From NCBI RefSeq assembly GCF_001422325.1, contig NZ_LMMR01000006.1:372001-436000 (forward strand): a DNA stretch of 64,000 nucleotides, read 5' to 3'. The stretch is from Leifsonia sp. Leaf264. GTDB lineage: Bacteria; Actinomycetota; Actinomycetes; Actinomycetales; Microbacteriaceae. Made by a program: the position numbers and the translations under genes. Of this stretch, positions 51,108 to 59,601 are shown in pieces (the stretch's first letter is position 1; each line of letters begins with the position of its first letter). The notes beneath the pieces were generated by a model, which ran no database searches, was not told the origin of the DNA, and was given only the letters and a program-made list of their open reading frames with translations.

Positions 51108-52259
51108 CTAGCCATTCTGGTCCTGATACTTTCGCAGGGCGCTGACGGCTGCATCGTTTAGCTTGAGATAGCTGTCGGTGTCGTCGTTGAAGAGCTCTCT
51201 AAAGAAGTAGGTGAAGTAGGAACGCTGCGCGTTTCCAATCTTGGTTGTGTTGTTCTTCAGCCAATCAAGCGATTCGTTCAGCCTTACTAACAAATCCTCG
51301 GGATCACTGGACCCCGACTTTTCCAGGAGGGCGGAACCATCTTCAACGTTCGCCAACACTCCCCGATCGATGAGCTTTCCGAGCGCGGCACCGAGTCCTG
51401 ATAAAGCCTGAGGCCTCTTGAATACTTTTAGGAGGTTCGCACCGAACGGGCTCGTGATCGTATCGGAGAACTCCGGAGGAAGTGATACGTCACCAAGTGA
51501 ATCGAGCAATGTGACCATCGAGTGGACTACTGCGACGTACTTCTCGAAGACATCACTGTCCTGGTTCTCTGCGGCCAAACGCTCTAGGGTGCGGATGTTA
51601 TCCAGCACCGTGGATCGGTCCATCGGGAGCTCGTCACGGCTTATGTAGGAGTTGTAGCCCTCCACAACATCCTTGAAATTGAACTGGAATGGCTTCGTCG
51701 CATACTTGCTGTCTGACTCTGCGAGGAGCTCCACGTCGCCACTCAGTGTCTTGCCCTGATAGTCCGTGTAGATCATTTCGATCTGTTGACGAAGCGACAT
51801 AGGGGTTTGGCCCGTGTTTAGAGTCAGCATTCTGTAAAGGATTCCGAGGCGGTTTAAGCCGAGGTACACCTCGATACGCAATGGGACCGCGCTGTCCGTG
51901 GCGGATGGATCCAGTTCCGCCAAGTAGTCGATGATCGTATGTGTACGCTGCAACCCATCGAGAATCATCAAACTCTTTGAGTTGTCCGCGATAGCTACCG
52001 CCAATTCTTTGTCGGAAAGGCTCGCCGGGTCGGGGACAGTTCCAGGCAACGCCAGCACCACAGGTGGTACAACGCAACCTTGCGCAATGTCCGACTTGAG
52101 AAGTGAGTACACGCTCTTCGACGAACTGACACGCTTCCGTTGGAAGGGGTTTTGATCAAGGTTCCCTCGAATTAGATCTGCATACTCCCGAAGACTCACC
52201 TCAACTAAGACATTCCACGAATCGATCCTGTTGTCACGGAGCCGAGAAACTACCTGCAT
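51108..52259 (-). CDS. DGQHR/DndB-like protein
   Basis: A 383-residue protein. It has NPFQRKRVSSSKSVYSLLKS, IPP-like VVPPVVLALPG, the family motif ILDGLQRTH (DGLQR at residues 101-105; canonical DGQHR) and LTLNTGQTPMSLRQQIEMIY. Proteins of this ParB/DndB-related family occur in DNA-modification and defence loci, e.g. with phosphorothioation. No dnd genes are seen here. The start at 52259 has GAAAGG; a longer version from 52331 is less likely. Divergent from the MORC-like gene. Confidence 0.75.
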   Translation of the reverse strand: MQVVSRLRDNRIDSWNVLVEVSLREYADLIRGNLDQNPFQRKRVSSSKSVYSLLKSDIAQGCVVPPVVLALPGTVPDPASLSDKELAVAIADNSKSLMILDGLQRTHTIIDYLAELDPSATDSAVPLRIEVYLGLNRLGILYRMLTLNTGQTPMSLRQQIEMIYTDYQGKTLSGDVELLAESDSKYATKPFQFNFKDVVEGYNSYISRDELPMDRSTVLDNIRTLERLAAENQDSDVFEKYVAVVHSMVTLLDSLGDVSLPPEFSDTITSPFGANLLKVFKRPQALSGLGAALGKLIDRGVLANVEDGSALLEKSGSSDPEDLLVRLNESLDWLKNNTTKIGNAQRSYFTYFFRELFNDDTDSYLKLNDAAVSALRKYQDQNG

Positions 52260-52448
52260 CGATGGACCTTTCTGTCGATATCGCTCACCATAGCGTTGCC
52301 GCGTAGAACTTGATCCCGCCCCAAACGCCATCCGGACCTCCAGCGGCTAGAAGCGCATCACGCTTCGTGGTCTGCATCGCGCCGGAGCACTCCCCTCGAC
52401 TGAACTTCCGCTCTCAGCGATTGATGGGCAGGATCCGAACCTCTGACT

Positions 52449-52466
52449 GGGGAGTGCGACCTCCCC
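52449..52466. other. Hairpin in the 52260-52543 control region
   Basis: GGGGAG and CTCCCC pair around a six-base loop, about 80 bases before the MORC-like gene. The surrounding 284-base region separates the two arms of the island and should hold two divergent promoters. TAGGAT (52483) is a possible rightward -10. Confidence 0.4.
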
Positions 52467-52543
52467 TACTCCGCTGGACAATAGGATCCAGGGGGTAGCT
52501 AGCTTCCTCAAATCGACTCAGACTGCACGGCAACGGAGGAACA

Positions 52544-55054
52544 ATGACCACGGCTGAGTTCCTGGACATCACGCCCGACCCAAAGGTTCTCCTCGCCCTC
52601 ACCCAAACTCCTCTCAAGCCGTTGGACGCTCTCTGTGAACTAATCGACAACGGAATCGATGCGTTCGCCGCAGCGAGCATGGAGGGCATCCCGCTTTCGC
52701 ATCGACTCGTCGAAGTGACCGTGCCCGGGGCCTCAGTCGTGAAAAGGGGCGAGGGGATGGTGCGCGTTTACGACAACGGCGGCGGCCTCGACCGCATAGG
52801 CCTCGAGAACACACTGCGGGCTGGGTTTAGCGGCAAGAACCGATTCGACACTTTGGGCCTATTTGGAATGGGCTTCAACATTGCGACCGGGAAGCTTGGA
52901 CGCAGAACTCGAGTTACTACTGCCCGTCAGTCAGACCAGATGGCATTGCAGGTGACGCTCGACCTGCCCACAATTGTGCGATCGCGTTCGTTCAACGTCC
53001 CAGTTGAGATCGTGCCCAAGCCGACCAACTTTGAGCACGGAACGATCGTGGAGGTCGACGGCTGGTGGCCCGACGGCGATTCCAACGCGGGCTTTGCCGC
53101 GCAGCTCGGGGCCATCCCTAAGCTGCTGTTGAGGCAGCAACTGGGGCGACGATATGCAACTGTGCTCAAACGATCGAACGACGACTCAATCCGCGTCCTC
53201 GTGAACCAAGATGCCCTCGAGCCATTTGAGCATTGTGTCTGGTCGGAATCCCGCTTCGTCGAGCGAAAGGGATGGGGCACCATCCCCGCCCAAATCACGT
53301 TCAATGAAGTCATTGCAACGCAGCGCCGTTGCGTCATGGACGGAGCTGCGATCCCGACAGATTCCAATGCTTGCCTTGAGTGTCAAAGCGAAGAGTTTCG
53401 GACGGTTGATGAACGCATACGCGGATGGGTTGGAATCCAGCGCTACGACGACAACAACAAGTTTGGAATCGATCTCATCAGGAAGGGTCGAACCATTCGC
53501 GTGAGCGAGAAGGACGCATTCTTCAACTACCAGAACGAAGTCGGCGAGAGCGTCAAAGAGTACCCCACCGATCAGCAGACCGGCCGGATCGTCGGAGAAG
53601 TCCACCTGGATCATGTTCCCGTCGACTTCCAGAAGCAGGACTTTCAGCGCACGACTGATGAGTGGATCCGTGCAGTGGCCTTTCTCCGAGGTGCCTCATT
53701 ACTCCCGAGTAGCTGGTCCGGCGACGAGCGCAACGAGACCCCGGTGTCAAAGCTATTCCAGGGCTATCGAAAGGTACGCAATCCCGGCAAGTCCGATATG
53801 TATATGGGCCGTTGGGACGAAAGCACGAACAAGCCGACGCGTATATCGCGTGCAATCGAGGCGGAGTACTATCAACGCTTTGTAAACAAGGAGCCAGGGT
53901 TCTTTGACGACAGCAAGTGGTGGGAGCTCGTCGAATCCGCTGGCATTCAGCCCATCGTGGGACTCTCCGAGTGTCCGCATTGCGGATTTCAGAATTTGCC
54001 GAGCGACGAAGTTTGCGACGGCTGCGACGCGCTGCTTCGGTCCAAGCCGTGCGTCGCTTGCGGTGAGGCAATTCAACAAAGTGCGGTTCAATGCCCACAC
54101 TGTGGCGCGTCGCAAATTCCTGAGGTCATTGAGCCCTGGAGTTGCAACGTTTGTGGTCAGACAAACGACGTAGAGAGCGATAAGTGTGTCGAATGCGACT
54201 CAATTCGCGGCAGCGAGAGTCCAATCTCGGCCGCAGCCCTCCAGCGCGACAGCTCGGCAGCGGACGAGTACTCCTTTAAAAATCGCGTCTTCACTTTGAC
54301 GGATGGACGGAAAACGGAGCCGCTCGACATTGAGACGTTCAGGGCCGGCGTCTTGCGTCCCGCATGGAACGCGGATCCTGTCCCGAGCATTACCTTCCGC
54401 AGCCCAGGACGAATCAAAGTCTTCGTGAACGAATCGCACCCGTTATTTGCTCAGCTGGGAACCAGTCCACAACAGCTCGTCGCTATCGAGGCAGCGCAAT
54501 ATCTGTACAGCCTGCGCACCGACTTACAGGGGCGCCCTGGACACACCGTTCCAAACATCGCGGCTCAAATTCTTGCTGAAGTCTGGTCCGACGTGTTGGT
54601 AAGAACTCCTGAGTCAACGGCGGAAAGCATCCGCGCCATTTTCGAACGGATCCCGGACCGGATCGTCACTGACGACGCGGCCGATTTCTACGATGAGCTC
54701 GATGAGTTCGAGCAGCGGCAACTGGCCGACCGGCTTATTTCTCTCGGCCGCTTAGACGAACTAACCGAGCTCAAACGGACGGGGGCCTATTTACAGTTCA
54801 CCGGGCCTAGCGTGCTCGCAAAACTATTTAGGCACCAGCCCTCATCCTGGTTCGGCTCTGTCTGGAACGACGTCTTGCCGGATGCCGCGGATGTCGGCGT
54901 CGCCGCTGCCGCCACCGCCATGGAGCAGAAGGTGGGCAACTACTCTCGGTGTCTCGAAGATTGCGCCGCTTACCTTCGCTTTATTTACCCTGATCCGCTC
55001 ATCGTTGCCAGGGCTCAAGCTTCAAAAGACTACCTGGAGGCCCACCTCTTGTGA
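52544..55054 (+). CDS. MORC-like GHKL ATPase with zinc ribbons
   Basis: An 836-residue protein. The GHKL ATPase is complete: N-box CELIDNGIDA (Glu32, Asn36, Asp39), DNGGG (77-81) and the lid GLFGMGFN (105-112). An S5-like region follows. A CLEC pair lies near 275, then three Cys pairs-of-pairs at about 477-560 (CPHCG/CDGC, CVACG/CPHCG, CNVCG/CVEC) form zinc ribbons. The C-terminal ~280 residues are helical and unknown. Such ATPases are known from bacterial restriction-modification loci as relatives of eukaryotic MORC and may act as ATP-driven DNA clamps; this is family knowledge, not shown here. A GGAGG site precedes ATG 52544. Overlaps the next gene (GTGA). Confidence 0.85.
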   Translation: MTTAEFLDITPDPKVLLALTQTPLKPLDALCELIDNGIDAFAAASMEGIPLSHRLVEVTVPGASVVKRGEGMVRVYDNGGGLDRIGLENTLRAGFSGKNRFDTLGLFGMGFNIATGKLGRRTRVTTARQSDQMALQVTLDLPTIVRSRSFNVPVEIVPKPTNFEHGTIVEVDGWWPDGDSNAGFAAQLGAIPKLLLRQQLGRRYATVLKRSNDDSIRVLVNQDALEPFEHCVWSESRFVERKGWGTIPAQITFNEVIATQRRCVMDGAAIPTDSNACLECQSEEFRTVDERIRGWVGIQRYDDNNKFGIDLIRKGRTIRVSEKDAFFNYQNEVGESVKEYPTDQQTGRIVGEVHLDHVPVDFQKQDFQRTTDEWIRAVAFLRGASLLPSSWSGDERNETPVSKLFQGYRKVRNPGKSDMYMGRWDESTNKPTRISRAIEAEYYQRFVNKEPGFFDDSKWWELVESAGIQPIVGLSECPHCGFQNLPSDEVCDGCDALLRSKPCVACGEAIQQSAVQCPHCGASQIPEVIEPWSCNVCGQTNDVESDKCVECDSIRGSESPISAAALQRDSSAADEYSFKNRVFTLTDGRKTEPLDIETFRAGVLRPAWNADPVPSITFRSPGRIKVFVNESHPLFAQLGTSPQQLVAIEAAQYLYSLRTDLQGRPGHTVPNIAAQILAEVWSDVLVRTPESTAESIRAIFERIPDRIVTDDAADFYDELDEFEQRQLADRLISLGRLDELTELKRTGAYLQFTGPSVLAKLFRHQPSSWFGSVWNDVLPDAADVGVAAAATAMEQKVGNYSRCLEDCAAYLRFIYPDPLIVARAQASKDYLEAHLL

Positions 55055-56808
55055 CGGACTTCTTGGGTGACTTTGCGATGGCAGCAACCGGATGGCAAGC
55101 CTACGAACGATCCCTTACCCGACTACTTCCACTTCTCGGCTATCAACACGTCTCACTAATCGGAGCTAGCGGCGATGGCGGAGCGGACGTCCTCGCTACT
55201 AAGAACTCGAGGCGCTGGCTCTTCCAAGTCAAACGGATGAGCCAGCCCGTTGGCCCCGAAGTAATTGAGCGAACATTGGCCGCGATGCGCACCTATGAGG
55301 CAGATATTCCGGTGATAGTCAGCAGGAATGGCTTCACCCAGTCTTTGCACGCACAGCGTCGTCAATTGGCTGCCGAAGGCATCAACGTTCAGTTGTGGGA
55401 CCAGGCGGCCTTTCGGAAACAACAAGCGTTCGCGCCCCTCGAAGCGTTGGTAACCGAGTACCCGAACAGGTACCAGCCGCGGGAGTACCAATCCGAGGCG
55501 TGCGCAAAGATTCTGGCGTCATGGGCAAATGAGTCCACGCAATCGTCGCTGGTAGTACTTGCAACGGGTCTGGGAAAGACGTTCGTCGCAGGTGAATCGG
55601 TCCGGCGAATGTCTGCCCTAAAACCCGAGCTCAGAGTACTCGTCCTCGCGCACACGAATGATTTGGTCTACCAGTTAGAACGAGCGTTTTGGCCGTTCCT
55701 CCGCTCGAACCAAGCCACGGTTGTGGTCAACGGGACCGAGAAGCCTGCTTGGGCAGATCTCAGCGCATTCGATATCGTGTTCGCCTCCCGCGACACTCTA
55801 GTGAACGCAACTACGGCGGGCATCGAATTGCCACCATTCGACATCGTCATCGTTGACGAATGTCATCATTTGGAATCGAAAACTTATGACAGCCTGCTCG
55901 AGGATCTGGGAGTTGGTGTGGGCGGAGGCCCATTTCTGATTGGGCTGACAGCCACCCCATGGCGACCAGGAGGAGCAAGACTCGAGCGATGGTTCGATGG
56001 GCCGACTGTGAGCATCGATCTGGTGAAAGGACTAGGGTCTGGCTTCTTGGCAAATGTCGACTACCGGATGTACACCGACAATGTCGACTGGGACCAACTG
56101 AAGCAGCTGAAGGGTGATCGCTTCACCCCGAGAGCGATTAACAGAACGCTATTCATCGACGATTGGGACGACGCGGTTGTCTCGCGAATCTCGGAGGTTT
56201 GGGCCGAGAATCCCAAGACGCGTGGCATCGTGTTCTGCGGCACAGTGTCACATGCTGACCGGCTGTCCGAGCGCATCAACGCGCTCGGTTTCACCAGCGC
56301 TGCTGCCATCTACTCAAAAGGTAGCTCTGGCGTCGCGATGACCCCAATCAATCGAAACCGGGTTCTGTGGGACTTTGCCGATGGCAAGACGGGCATACTT
56401 TGCGCCGTTGACGTTCTAAATGAAGGCGTCGACGTCCCCGATGTGAATCTGGTGGTGTTCCAGAGAGTGACTCACAGTCGGCGCATTTTCGTCCAACAAC
56501 TCGGCCGCGGTCTGCGGCTCGCGCCCGGGAAATCGAAGGTAATTGTGTTGGACTTCGTTTCGGACGTGCGCCGATTCGCAGCCGGCTTAGATCTCCAGAG
56601 ATCGCTCGACGAATGGGGCCCCCGGCCAGGAAACGAGGTAAGAGTGAAGCTACCCAACAGCGTTACGTTCATGAGGGCCACCAACAAGGATGACGAGGCA
56701 GCGGCGTTCCTCCGCGAATGGCTCGGCGACCTGGAAGCAGTCGAGGCCGCGGGAGAGGACGTAAGCGTTCTCCGATACCCTCCACTGAATTCGGCGCCAC
56801 TCCCATGA
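55051..56808 (+). CDS. Mrr-like nuclease fused to SF2 helicase
   Basis: A 585-residue protein. The N-terminal REase-like domain has Glu19, GDGGADVL (Asp46) and the FQVKR strand (Gln59, Lys61), giving the D-QxK catalytic core. The helicase follows: Walker A ATGLGKT (about 171-177), DECHH (about 269), TATPWRPG, and motif VI QQLGRGLRLAPGK (about 480-492). It would translocate on and cut DNA. Its GTG start overlaps the MORC-like gene by four bases and its stop overlaps the next ATG, so the three proteins are made from one message, and probably work together. Confidence 0.88.
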   Translation: MTDFLGDFAMAATGWQAYERSLTRLLPLLGYQHVSLIGASGDGGADVLATKNSRRWLFQVKRMSQPVGPEVIERTLAAMRTYEADIPVIVSRNGFTQSLHAQRRQLAAEGINVQLWDQAAFRKQQAFAPLEALVTEYPNRYQPREYQSEACAKILASWANESTQSSLVVLATGLGKTFVAGESVRRMSALKPELRVLVLAHTNDLVYQLERAFWPFLRSNQATVVVNGTEKPAWADLSAFDIVFASRDTLVNATTAGIELPPFDIVIVDECHHLESKTYDSLLEDLGVGVGGGPFLIGLTATPWRPGGARLERWFDGPTVSIDLVKGLGSGFLANVDYRMYTDNVDWDQLKQLKGDRFTPRAINRTLFIDDWDDAVVSRISEVWAENPKTRGIVFCGTVSHADRLSERINALGFTSAAAIYSKGSSGVAMTPINRNRVLWDFADGKTGILCAVDVLNEGVDVPDVNLVVFQRVTHSRRIFVQQLGRGLRLAPGKSKVIVLDFVSDVRRFAAGLDLQRSLDEWGPRPGNEVRVKLPNSVTFMRATNKDDEAAAFLREWLGDLEAVEAAGEDVSVLRYPPLNSAPLP

Positions 56809-57374
56809 ACTCGTCGTGGAACCAGAATCGTCACCGAGCGGCCGAAGCCACGGACTTACTCAGCGAGGTTCTTAGCGATGCCAACGCCCCGACACCGAGG
56901 CTAATCAGCGCATACCTCGACGCAAAGCGTCAGCTGGCGTTGGCTTTCCAACAGCTTGCGGAGGACAGCTTCGAGGACGACGGCCGCTTTGCGGAGCTGA
57001 AAACGGGCCTGGAGGCAACGATGGGTGTCCTGTTCCCGCAGGTACCGTTGAAGTACCGGACGGTTCGTGGGTACGGCCGAACTCACGCACTTTTATACGC
57101 CTATCTCTGCGCACGGCAGGGCGAGGAAGTGAGTGTTGACGAGCTACGCGTTCTGACCGGTGATGCCATCCATACCGAGAGACGCACCCGCGAGTTGCGT
57201 GGGCTTGGTTTACGTATCGATGCATATTCAAATGGGGGGCTGTCAATCTATCTGCTGCGAGACTCGCACCCCGCAGCGCATCAAGGGGCGCTAGTACAGG
57301 TCAAACGAAACATTCGAGAAGACAAGACCGTCGATGAGCAAGACCGCCGGCGACTTCTGGCCTCACTCGACTGA
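56805..57374 (+). CDS. Small accessory protein with winged-helix-like C-terminus
   Basis: A 189-residue protein. The N-terminal ~90 residues are helical and charged. The C-terminal half has RTHALLYAYLCARQGEEVSV, ELRVLTGD and ERRTRELRGLGL with IDAYSNGG, a pattern seen in winged-helix DNA-recognition domains of restriction systems. Its ATG overlaps the helicase stop (ATGA). Possibly a specificity or adaptor subunit; this is inference. Confidence 0.7.
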   Translation: MNSSWNQNRHRAAEATDLLSEVLSDANAPTPRLISAYLDAKRQLALAFQQLAEDSFEDDGRFAELKTGLEATMGVLFPQVPLKYRTVRGYGRTHALLYAYLCARQGEEVSVDELRVLTGDAIHTERRTRELRGLGLRIDAYSNGGLSIYLLRDSHPAAHQGALVQVKRNIREDKTVDEQDRRRLLASLD

Positions 57375-57399
57375 GAATCGCGCTCGCGACTAGGACGGT

Positions 57400-59487
57400 C
57401 TACAGTCCCTCCAACAATTCTGCGAGATCATCCTCCCGCCTGGCGCGCAATCGGGCAATGATGCCATCGAACCCGGTCGCCCCGCTCAGGCCAAGAGCAT
57501 CTGCAAGTGCCTGCACGCCCTCACGGGGAGACGCTATCCAAGTGCAGCCGACTTGAGCCAGGACCGTGTCTACGACCCCGTTCCCCTCGCGGACTTCATC
57601 AACGGAAAATCGACCGTCGTCCCAAAAGGTGAAGAAGACAGCACGACCAGCCTCGAGAGATAGCTGAGCCGTCAATCGCTTGATACTTCCCAGCGTTGGC
57701 TGGATACCTTTCCACGAGATTCCTTGCACCCCGTCGGAACTCCTAAGTTCAACTTTGCCGCCACGATCCAGGTGCGTGAGCGCGGCGACGGCAATGGGCA
57801 GGACTGATCCACTACCGCGGAGATGCTCGTCCGTCACCACGGTTCGGTACACCCACGCCGTGGGTTGTCTGTAGAGGCGTCGAGTCAGCCACGGCGATTT
57901 CGCGGGGGCGCCCGCGTCACCCGGGCGACGCCTCACCGTACCCGCTTCAGTAACGAAGGGGTGAGCCGCGGCATATGCGATGACGCTGGTCGCCATAACG
58001 TTAAAGTTGCTCGTAAGGGTATCGACGAGGTCGCTTAGCGACACCGACCCGTCGTTGGTTCCTAGGACGTCCTCAATGAGTTCTCGGATCGGCTTATATG
58101 GACTCATTTCCCATTCGCTTAGACCCCATAAATCTCGGTTAACTCTGGAGAAAGCGGAATCTGACCCGAGTACGTTCTTCAGTCCAACGAGAGACCGCTC
58201 TTCTCCAAGCCGGTCGAGAATTGATTCGGCAGATAACGGTTCACCTTCGCTGACCAAGACCGCAATCGCGCGGCCCCGAGTACCCGCTCCCCCCGCGAGA
58301 ACAAGACTTTCGACGATGCTAAAGCCGCAGTAGTTGATCCATTGAGGGAGCAGGTCGGCATCAAGCTTGTGACCGGGGACGATGCTGAGCGCAGTATCAA
58401 CAGGGATAACATGCTGCGCGCTAACGCTCACCCCTCCGCGGGCAGCAGCCCTCAGCGCCTGTATCGTCATGCCACGTGCCGCGGCGATACTTGGCGCCGC
58501 GCACCATCCGTCCGCGATTTCGTATCGATCGTCTAGCCGGTCTAAAATCCTCCAAATTGGCTGTTCGTAGGTATTCACCACTTCCCGAAGAGACGGGATC
58601 GCCCGCAGAAGTTGATCAAGGGCTAGAACCCCAGTCGCCTGCGCCCTAACGGTGACCGCAATAGATGACATGGCACCATCCATCACAAGCGAGACCAGCT
58701 CCCGCCTCGCCTTCCGCTCCAACTGGCGCACGCGTTCCCGGCTGACGCCAAGGTCTACTGCAATCCCCTCATACGTTTCAGGAGCATCTGCAAAGGACCG
58801 GCGCTTAAGGACAGCGGTCATGCGCGGATCCATCTCCTCCGACTGCCGCTGAAGGATGATGGCAGGTGTACTCCCACCCATAGGAAAAAGTTCTGACGCC
58901 GTTAGAGCGGACAGCCGACGTAGAGACTCGGCAACTTCGTAGGGAGCGTTCAAGTACTCGTCGCTGGCAAGTAGGGAGGAATTCGGGCGACCAAGCATTA
59001 GGTTCCACTCGGCAATGAGATGGAAGTCACTAACCGTCGCGTCTACCCACGGGGCGACTGACGGTCGCGCCTCAGCCATCGGACGAGGAACGTCGGTGGT
59101 CCCCTTGACGTCCCTAATCGACTCGATTGTAAGAGACTCAATCAGGCTCAGGATCGAAAGTTCACCGACATGACTCCAGTCCATGATCGAGGCAACGCTT
59201 TCCTCGGAAATGGACTCGAATGTGGAGCGCTTTTCTCGCATTAAGGCGTTCATCATGCGAGTTGCTAGCCCCAAACTGCGAAGGAGCGTCCCACTGTAGA
59301 CATTGCTGTATAGCGTCCCCAGAGGCACGTGCTGGCGGTCAGCCATGACCGCCAGTGCGACAAGGCGGGCCAGTTTACGTGCCTGCTCGGGCGTATCAAC
59401 GGTTGCCAATTGTCCAGCGTCAATACCAGCAATCGCGTAAGGAATCAGCCGCGACGTTGCAACCGCCCTTTGTTCGATAGTGGTCAT
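57400..59487 (-). CDS. Sigma-region-4-like and HARE-HTH-like DNA-binding protein
   Basis: A 695-residue protein. At about residues 232-262 is a sigma70 region 4-type HTH (ETYEGIAVDLGVSRERVRQL, then ERKARREL). At about 410-460 is a HARE-HTH-like module (EPLSAESILDRLGEERSLVG then FSRVNRDLWGL). The rest is helical and not recognised. HARE-HTH modules are known from RNA polymerase delta and from restriction and chromatin proteins. It may regulate the island or recognise modified DNA; which one is unknown. The ATG at 59487 has GAGG six bases upstream; longer form needs TTG. Convergent with the accessory gene, divergent from the methyltransferase. Confidence 0.75.
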   Translation of the reverse strand: MTTIEQRAVATSRLIPYAIAGIDAGQLATVDTPEQARKLARLVALAVMADRQHVPLGTLYSNVYSGTLLRSLGLATRMMNALMREKRSTFESISEESVASIMDWSHVGELSILSLIESLTIESIRDVKGTTDVPRPMAEARPSVAPWVDATVSDFHLIAEWNLMLGRPNSSLLASDEYLNAPYEVAESLRRLSALTASELFPMGGSTPAIILQRQSEEMDPRMTAVLKRRSFADAPETYEGIAVDLGVSRERVRQLERKARRELVSLVMDGAMSSIAVTVRAQATGVLALDQLLRAIPSLREVVNTYEQPIWRILDRLDDRYEIADGWCAAPSIAAARGMTIQALRAAARGGVSVSAQHVIPVDTALSIVPGHKLDADLLPQWINYCGFSIVESLVLAGGAGTRGRAIAVLVSEGEPLSAESILDRLGEERSLVGLKNVLGSDSAFSRVNRDLWGLSEWEMSPYKPIRELIEDVLGTNDGSVSLSDLVDTLTSNFNVMATSVIAYAAAHPFVTEAGTVRRRPGDAGAPAKSPWLTRRLYRQPTAWVYRTVVTDEHLRGSGSVLPIAVAALTHLDRGGKVELRSSDGVQGISWKGIQPTLGSIKRLTAQLSLEAGRAVFFTFWDDGRFSVDEVREGNGVVDTVLAQVGCTWIASPREGVQALADALGLSGATGFDGIIARLRARREDDLAELLEGL

Positions 59488-59536
59488 ACTTGCCTCTGGC
59501 GCTCGAATGTCTGATGCCCTACGTATGCTTACCGTC

Positions 59537-59549
59537 TGTCGGTCCGACA
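59537..59549. promoter_or_regulatory. Palindromic operator candidate in 59488-59601
   Basis: TGTCGGTCCGACA is a perfect 13-base palindrome about midway between the divergent sigma4/HARE and methyltransferase genes. Ideal position to co-ordinate the two; the binding protein is unknown. Confidence 0.55.
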
Positions 59550-59601
59550 AAGCTTGCTGTAGTAACCGAGAATAGACGCGTCCCGACTGCTAGGAGATCC
59601 A

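Noticed and set aside
52428-52500. tRNA-like segment in the island control region (minus-strand GGTTCGGATCC T-arm-like)
   Set aside because: The T-arm resemblance is real, but the stem has mismatches, the putative anticodon loop has six bases and no D-arm can be drawn. More likely a chance or decayed sequence; tRNAscan or Infernal would decide.
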